A stretch of DNA of 64,000 nt from Pseudisothecium myosuroides (lineage: Eukaryota > Streptophyta > Bryopsida > Hypnales > Lembophyllaceae): the NCBI GenBank assembly GCA_951799445.1, contig OX637287.1, positions 2,480,001-2,544,000 of the forward strand, given 5' to 3'. The first letter of the stretch is position 1; the number at the start of each line of letters is the position of its first letter. Positions 61,083 to 64,000 of the stretch are shown in pieces. Under the pieces are notes generated by a model. It was not told where the DNA came from. It did no database searches and saw only the letters and a program-made list of their open reading frames with translations. Both the position numbers and the translations under genes were made by a program.

Positions 61083-62250
61083 CGGGAGTGATATTTTGTG
61101 AGCTTTGGAGCGTGAGCCCAAGAGCCTGAGAGCCTGTGAGCCTTCAATTTTTGACACAATTTTTTGTGATTTTCAAGGTGTAGACCTATGACCGTGGTTT
61201 AGGAATTGAGGATCTTTACAACTAGTGAACTTTAAAATATGTGTCAGTTGGCTTGAAGTAGAGTTGACACACTCCAAATGTTTTCCAAACACCTTATCTA
61301 TATACCGAATCCATTTTTTATTTTTTTAATCTTAGTGGTGACTCTATCACCCCTACAGAATCAAAGACCCCTCTCAGCACGAAGAAGACCCTTGGGAGGT
61401 ATGGAGGTTGGGACTGCAAAAAAAGATTAATTTCTTTTTTCAATTTTTTTTCTTTTTGTTGAGATTTCATCACCCTCCAAAAGCCCCTTGAGGGATTTGG
61501 AAATTGGGACTCTCAAAACTATTTTTTTTTTTTTTTTTATTAAATTTTTCATTTTTTTAAAATTTGCAACTTCATCACCCTGAGAACCCCTCCTGTTACT
61601 GAGAGACCTTCTAGAGTTTGGAGTTTGAGACTCTCAATTTGTTTATTTAGTTTTGAGTTTTCTAGTTTTTAAAAAAAAATCACAACTTTGTGACCCTGAG
61701 AAATCCCTCTCGATACCGAGAGACCCTTCAGGAGTCACAAAGTTGCGAAAAAAAATTTGAAAAAGAAAAAAAACTTTTTTTTTTCTTTCAAAATTATTTT
61801 TTTGCAACTTTGTAATCCAAAAAAACCCCTCTCAATAGTGTGAGACTCTTTCCCAAGTTTGGGGTTTGGGACTTTCAAAAAAAATTAAAAAATTAAAATT
61901 AAAAAATTAAAAAATTAATAATAATAATTATTATATATATATATATATTTTCAAAAAATTCTGTGCAACTTTGTCATCCTAAGAAATCCCTTTCGATACT
62001 AAAAGATCCCTTCTGGGACTATAGGTGGGTTAAAATTGTCGCCCTCCAGAGGACTAAGCCAAGTGCGGCAAGTGTGCTAACAAGTTTCCACGGTCATAGG
62101 GCTTAATAATAAAATTTTGGAATTTCTCCACTATTTACTTTGTTGACTTCTAAAATTTCAAGTTTTTTTTTTGTCAACGCTTGCGGCTCACAAAACGTAC
62201 GCTCACTGCTCTCAATCTCGCGCTTTTAGGCTCACAAACTAGCGTCGTTG
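61083..62250. mobile_element. Long-TIR MULE-like non-autonomous element 2
   Basis: The flanks carry a perfect 9-bp direct repeat ATATAAATA (61074-61082 and 62251-62259), the classic Mutator length. The left end CGGGAGTGATATTTTGTGAGC and the inverted right end share TTTGTGAGCYT and AGCGYGAG. Further in, ACCTATGACCGTGG on the left pairs with CCACGGTCATAGG on the right. Both the terminal and inner blocks match MULE-like element 1 (9981-11696). The 1168-bp element has no transposase; its centre is a tandem array. Confidence 0.8.
61340..62030. repeat. Degenerate ~110-bp tandem array in MULE-like element 2
   Basis: About six diverged units each hold a variant of AACTTTGTCACCCTGAGAA, CCCCTCTCRATACYGAGAGA, CCCTT and GGGACTCTCAAAA, separated by A/T homopolymers. 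No coding frame spans the array. Confidence 0.7.
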
Positions 62251-62259
62251 ATATAAATA

Positions 62260-62751
62260 TATAATATAAGGCCACTCTGATACTTTTCATTCATGTAGGA
62301 GGTGAAATAATGATCCAAATTGGAAGGGCCATATTTCATGGGACCTGGCTCAATATGTATACAAATTTCTATCACTACAATATGCTTCAATTTTTATACC
62401 TTCTGTATCAAATGCACAAAAAAATTCCATATTGCAGTCCAAATTAAGCTTTTAGAACCTTAAGGATTAGAATGAAAATTAACAAAGGTCCAAATAAAAG
62501 GTGACATATTATGACTTATATGTTAGAAAGACATTATTTGAAGATGAAGATAAATATCAAAACAATATATGGAGTATAAAAGTACCATCATCATTTAAAG
62601 ATAAAAAAGTATGTTGCTTTTAAGTGTTCCTAGAAGTGAAGCATCCACCTAAACTTAATTGCAATTGTTTAAACTTCATAACGTTATTGAATAGAATGTA
62701 CATCATCCTAGGATATTTTTTATTTCATTCTATTATTATAATAATTCTCTA
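62260..62751. other. AT-rich intergenic DNA, no gene seen
   Basis: No recognisable feature. Confidence 0.5.
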
Positions 62752-62939
62752 CACTGAATAGGGGTATTAAGGGGACCAAAAAATTAAAGGGATCTTTTCA
62801 GGAAAACTGTAGATGTTTGAAACATGATGTACAACCCTCAAACACTTCAATAACTATTGATGTACAATAATGGTAGATATTTATATAGTGTGAAATGTCG
62901 ATTAATTAGTATGGATCCCCTTAATACCCCTATTCAGTG
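62752..62939. mobile_element. MITE family C (CACTGAATAGGGGTATTAAG ends)
   Basis: The left CACTGAATAGGGGTATTAAG and right CTTAATACCCCTATTCAGTG are perfect 20-bp inverted repeats, with GGGGA continuing inward. TA flanks both ends (62750-62751 and 62940-62941). It is 188 bp and non-coding. The first bases (CACTGA) match MITE family D, suggesting a shared transposase source. High end identity suggests a fairly recent insertion. Confidence 0.88.
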
Positions 62940-62941
62940 TA

Positions 62942-64000
62942 GAAGCTAGAAAGATTTTTTTTCCAAACATATGGTTTTCAAGCGGGTTTGAGAATTTTTA
63001 TATTTCTATTTACTTCTCTTACATTTTAGGTCTTTATAAGATATAAAATAAGGTACACTAGTACAATAACATTCATCTTAAGAATCGAATATGGAAAATA
63101 TATATACAATACATGATTCACAGTTTCACAGATACATGCGCACAACTTTTTTCATTTGTGTAAGCTGTATACATATATATAGCTTTTACAAATGAAATTT
63201 TTTTTTGGATTGGAACAGCTATAAAATTAATAGTAGCCATCATTTGATGTAGACCATGGTAAAAAGGTAATATCTAATTGTATGTTCATATATTTAAATC
63301 AATAACATATCCGTATATTTGACATAATGTCAATTACACATTCTATAATTATATGCTTAAATTTTTTTTCTTTGAATGGTTCAAAAAAGCAAAATCTAAG
63401 CATTGTCAAATACTTCACAATCAAAACGTTATAGTGAAATGAAATTAATATTGTAGTTGTCCTAGCAGACACCAATGCAACTCTCTTCACATTCCTTAAA
63501 ATAGTATCTATATTATTTGAAATTAATTAATCCATCATTGAATATATTATCCTTATAAATAATCAACTTTGAAATTTCACAATATATTCATACAGTGTCA
63601 AAGTAATGCATGGTAAAGTGTCAGTTGGAATCCTCTTTACTTCTTAATAAGATCCAATAAGAAAAATGTATGTTATATATAATAGTAAATATGTTTAGAT
63701 GCTATTATAAGATCCAATAAGAATAATGTATGCTACCTATAATAGCAAATAAGTATGCTCATATGCTATTAAAATAATTACACCTAAATGCGTCTAAATA
63801 AGCAATTGAGCATTGCTCCTATTATTAAATTGCCTAATTATTGGAAGTCAAAAAATATTTTTAAATTCTTTTTTATGTATTTATTGGACACCGCATAAAT
63901 AAATGATGAATTTCAAAGAGCTGAAAATAGATATTATTGAAATTGATCCTTGACTTTCTTAAATAAAGGGATTACATTCAATTAGGTAAAATCTATAGGG
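62942..64000. other. AT-rich intergenic DNA with a ~70-bp tandem duplication
   Basis: At about 63648-63770 AAGATCCAATAAGAAWAATG, TATGYTA followed by TATAATAG, and ATGCTATT occur twice in order. No gene was seen to the window end. Confidence 0.55.

Overview
The window looks like nuclear DNA of a land plant. It holds an intron-rich plant-type S6 kinase gene, plant-type PIF/Harbinger and Ty1/copia elements, and dense small TA-flanked inverted-repeat elements, in AT-rich intergenic DNA. The lineage is not fixed. A MAK/RCK-type kinase is compatible with a spore-bearing plant with ciliated sperm, but that is weak inference. There is no prokaryotic, organellar or CRISPR signal and no confident tRNA or rRNA.

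Layout. 1-24 kb is repeat territory: MITEs, a TTAA-flanked element family with CCCCTAAAGG ends, a MULE-like element, a hAT-like MITE and tandem duplications. 24.3-28.4 kb is an apparently intact minus-strand AGC kinase of the S6K family with six coding exons whose splice sites and reading phases all agree, plus probable 5' leader introns. 29-34.8 kb is AT-rich DNA with a long hairpin. 34.8-35.9 kb holds an intronless minus-strand MAK/RCK-like kinase with a 20-residue duplication in its activation segment. 37.6-39.1 kb holds repeat fragments and an unrecognised possible gene fragment.

39.1-41.1 kb is a five-exon alpha/beta-hydrolase (TEX30/KANL3-like) gene. It carries an in-frame stop in its first exon and stops abruptly inside exon 5, where a PIF/Harbinger transposon begins (41.1-44.7 kb). 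That transposon has an intact DDE transposase and a convergent SANT/trihelix-like gene broken by one stop codon. 45.5-56.3 kb is an old Ty1/copia retrotransposon with matching 186-bp LTRs, decayed gag-pol, and about 5 kb of unrelated non-coding sequence splitting gag. 56.3-64 kb is AT-rich with another TTAA element, a 1.8-kb element with an 8-bp target duplication, a second MULE-like element with a perfect 9-bp duplication, and a further MITE.

Only the S6K, the MAK-like kinase and the Harbinger transposase look translatable at full length. The S6K would act in TOR signalling and the hydrolase is broken; no pathway joins the genes. The main novelty candidates are the TTAA-flanked repeat family (piggyBac/Kolobok-like target site, ten or so copies here), the two MULE-like elements with GTGAGC-rich ends, and the rebuilt activation segment of the MAK-like kinase. 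All calls come from reading the sequence by eye; no database search was possible.
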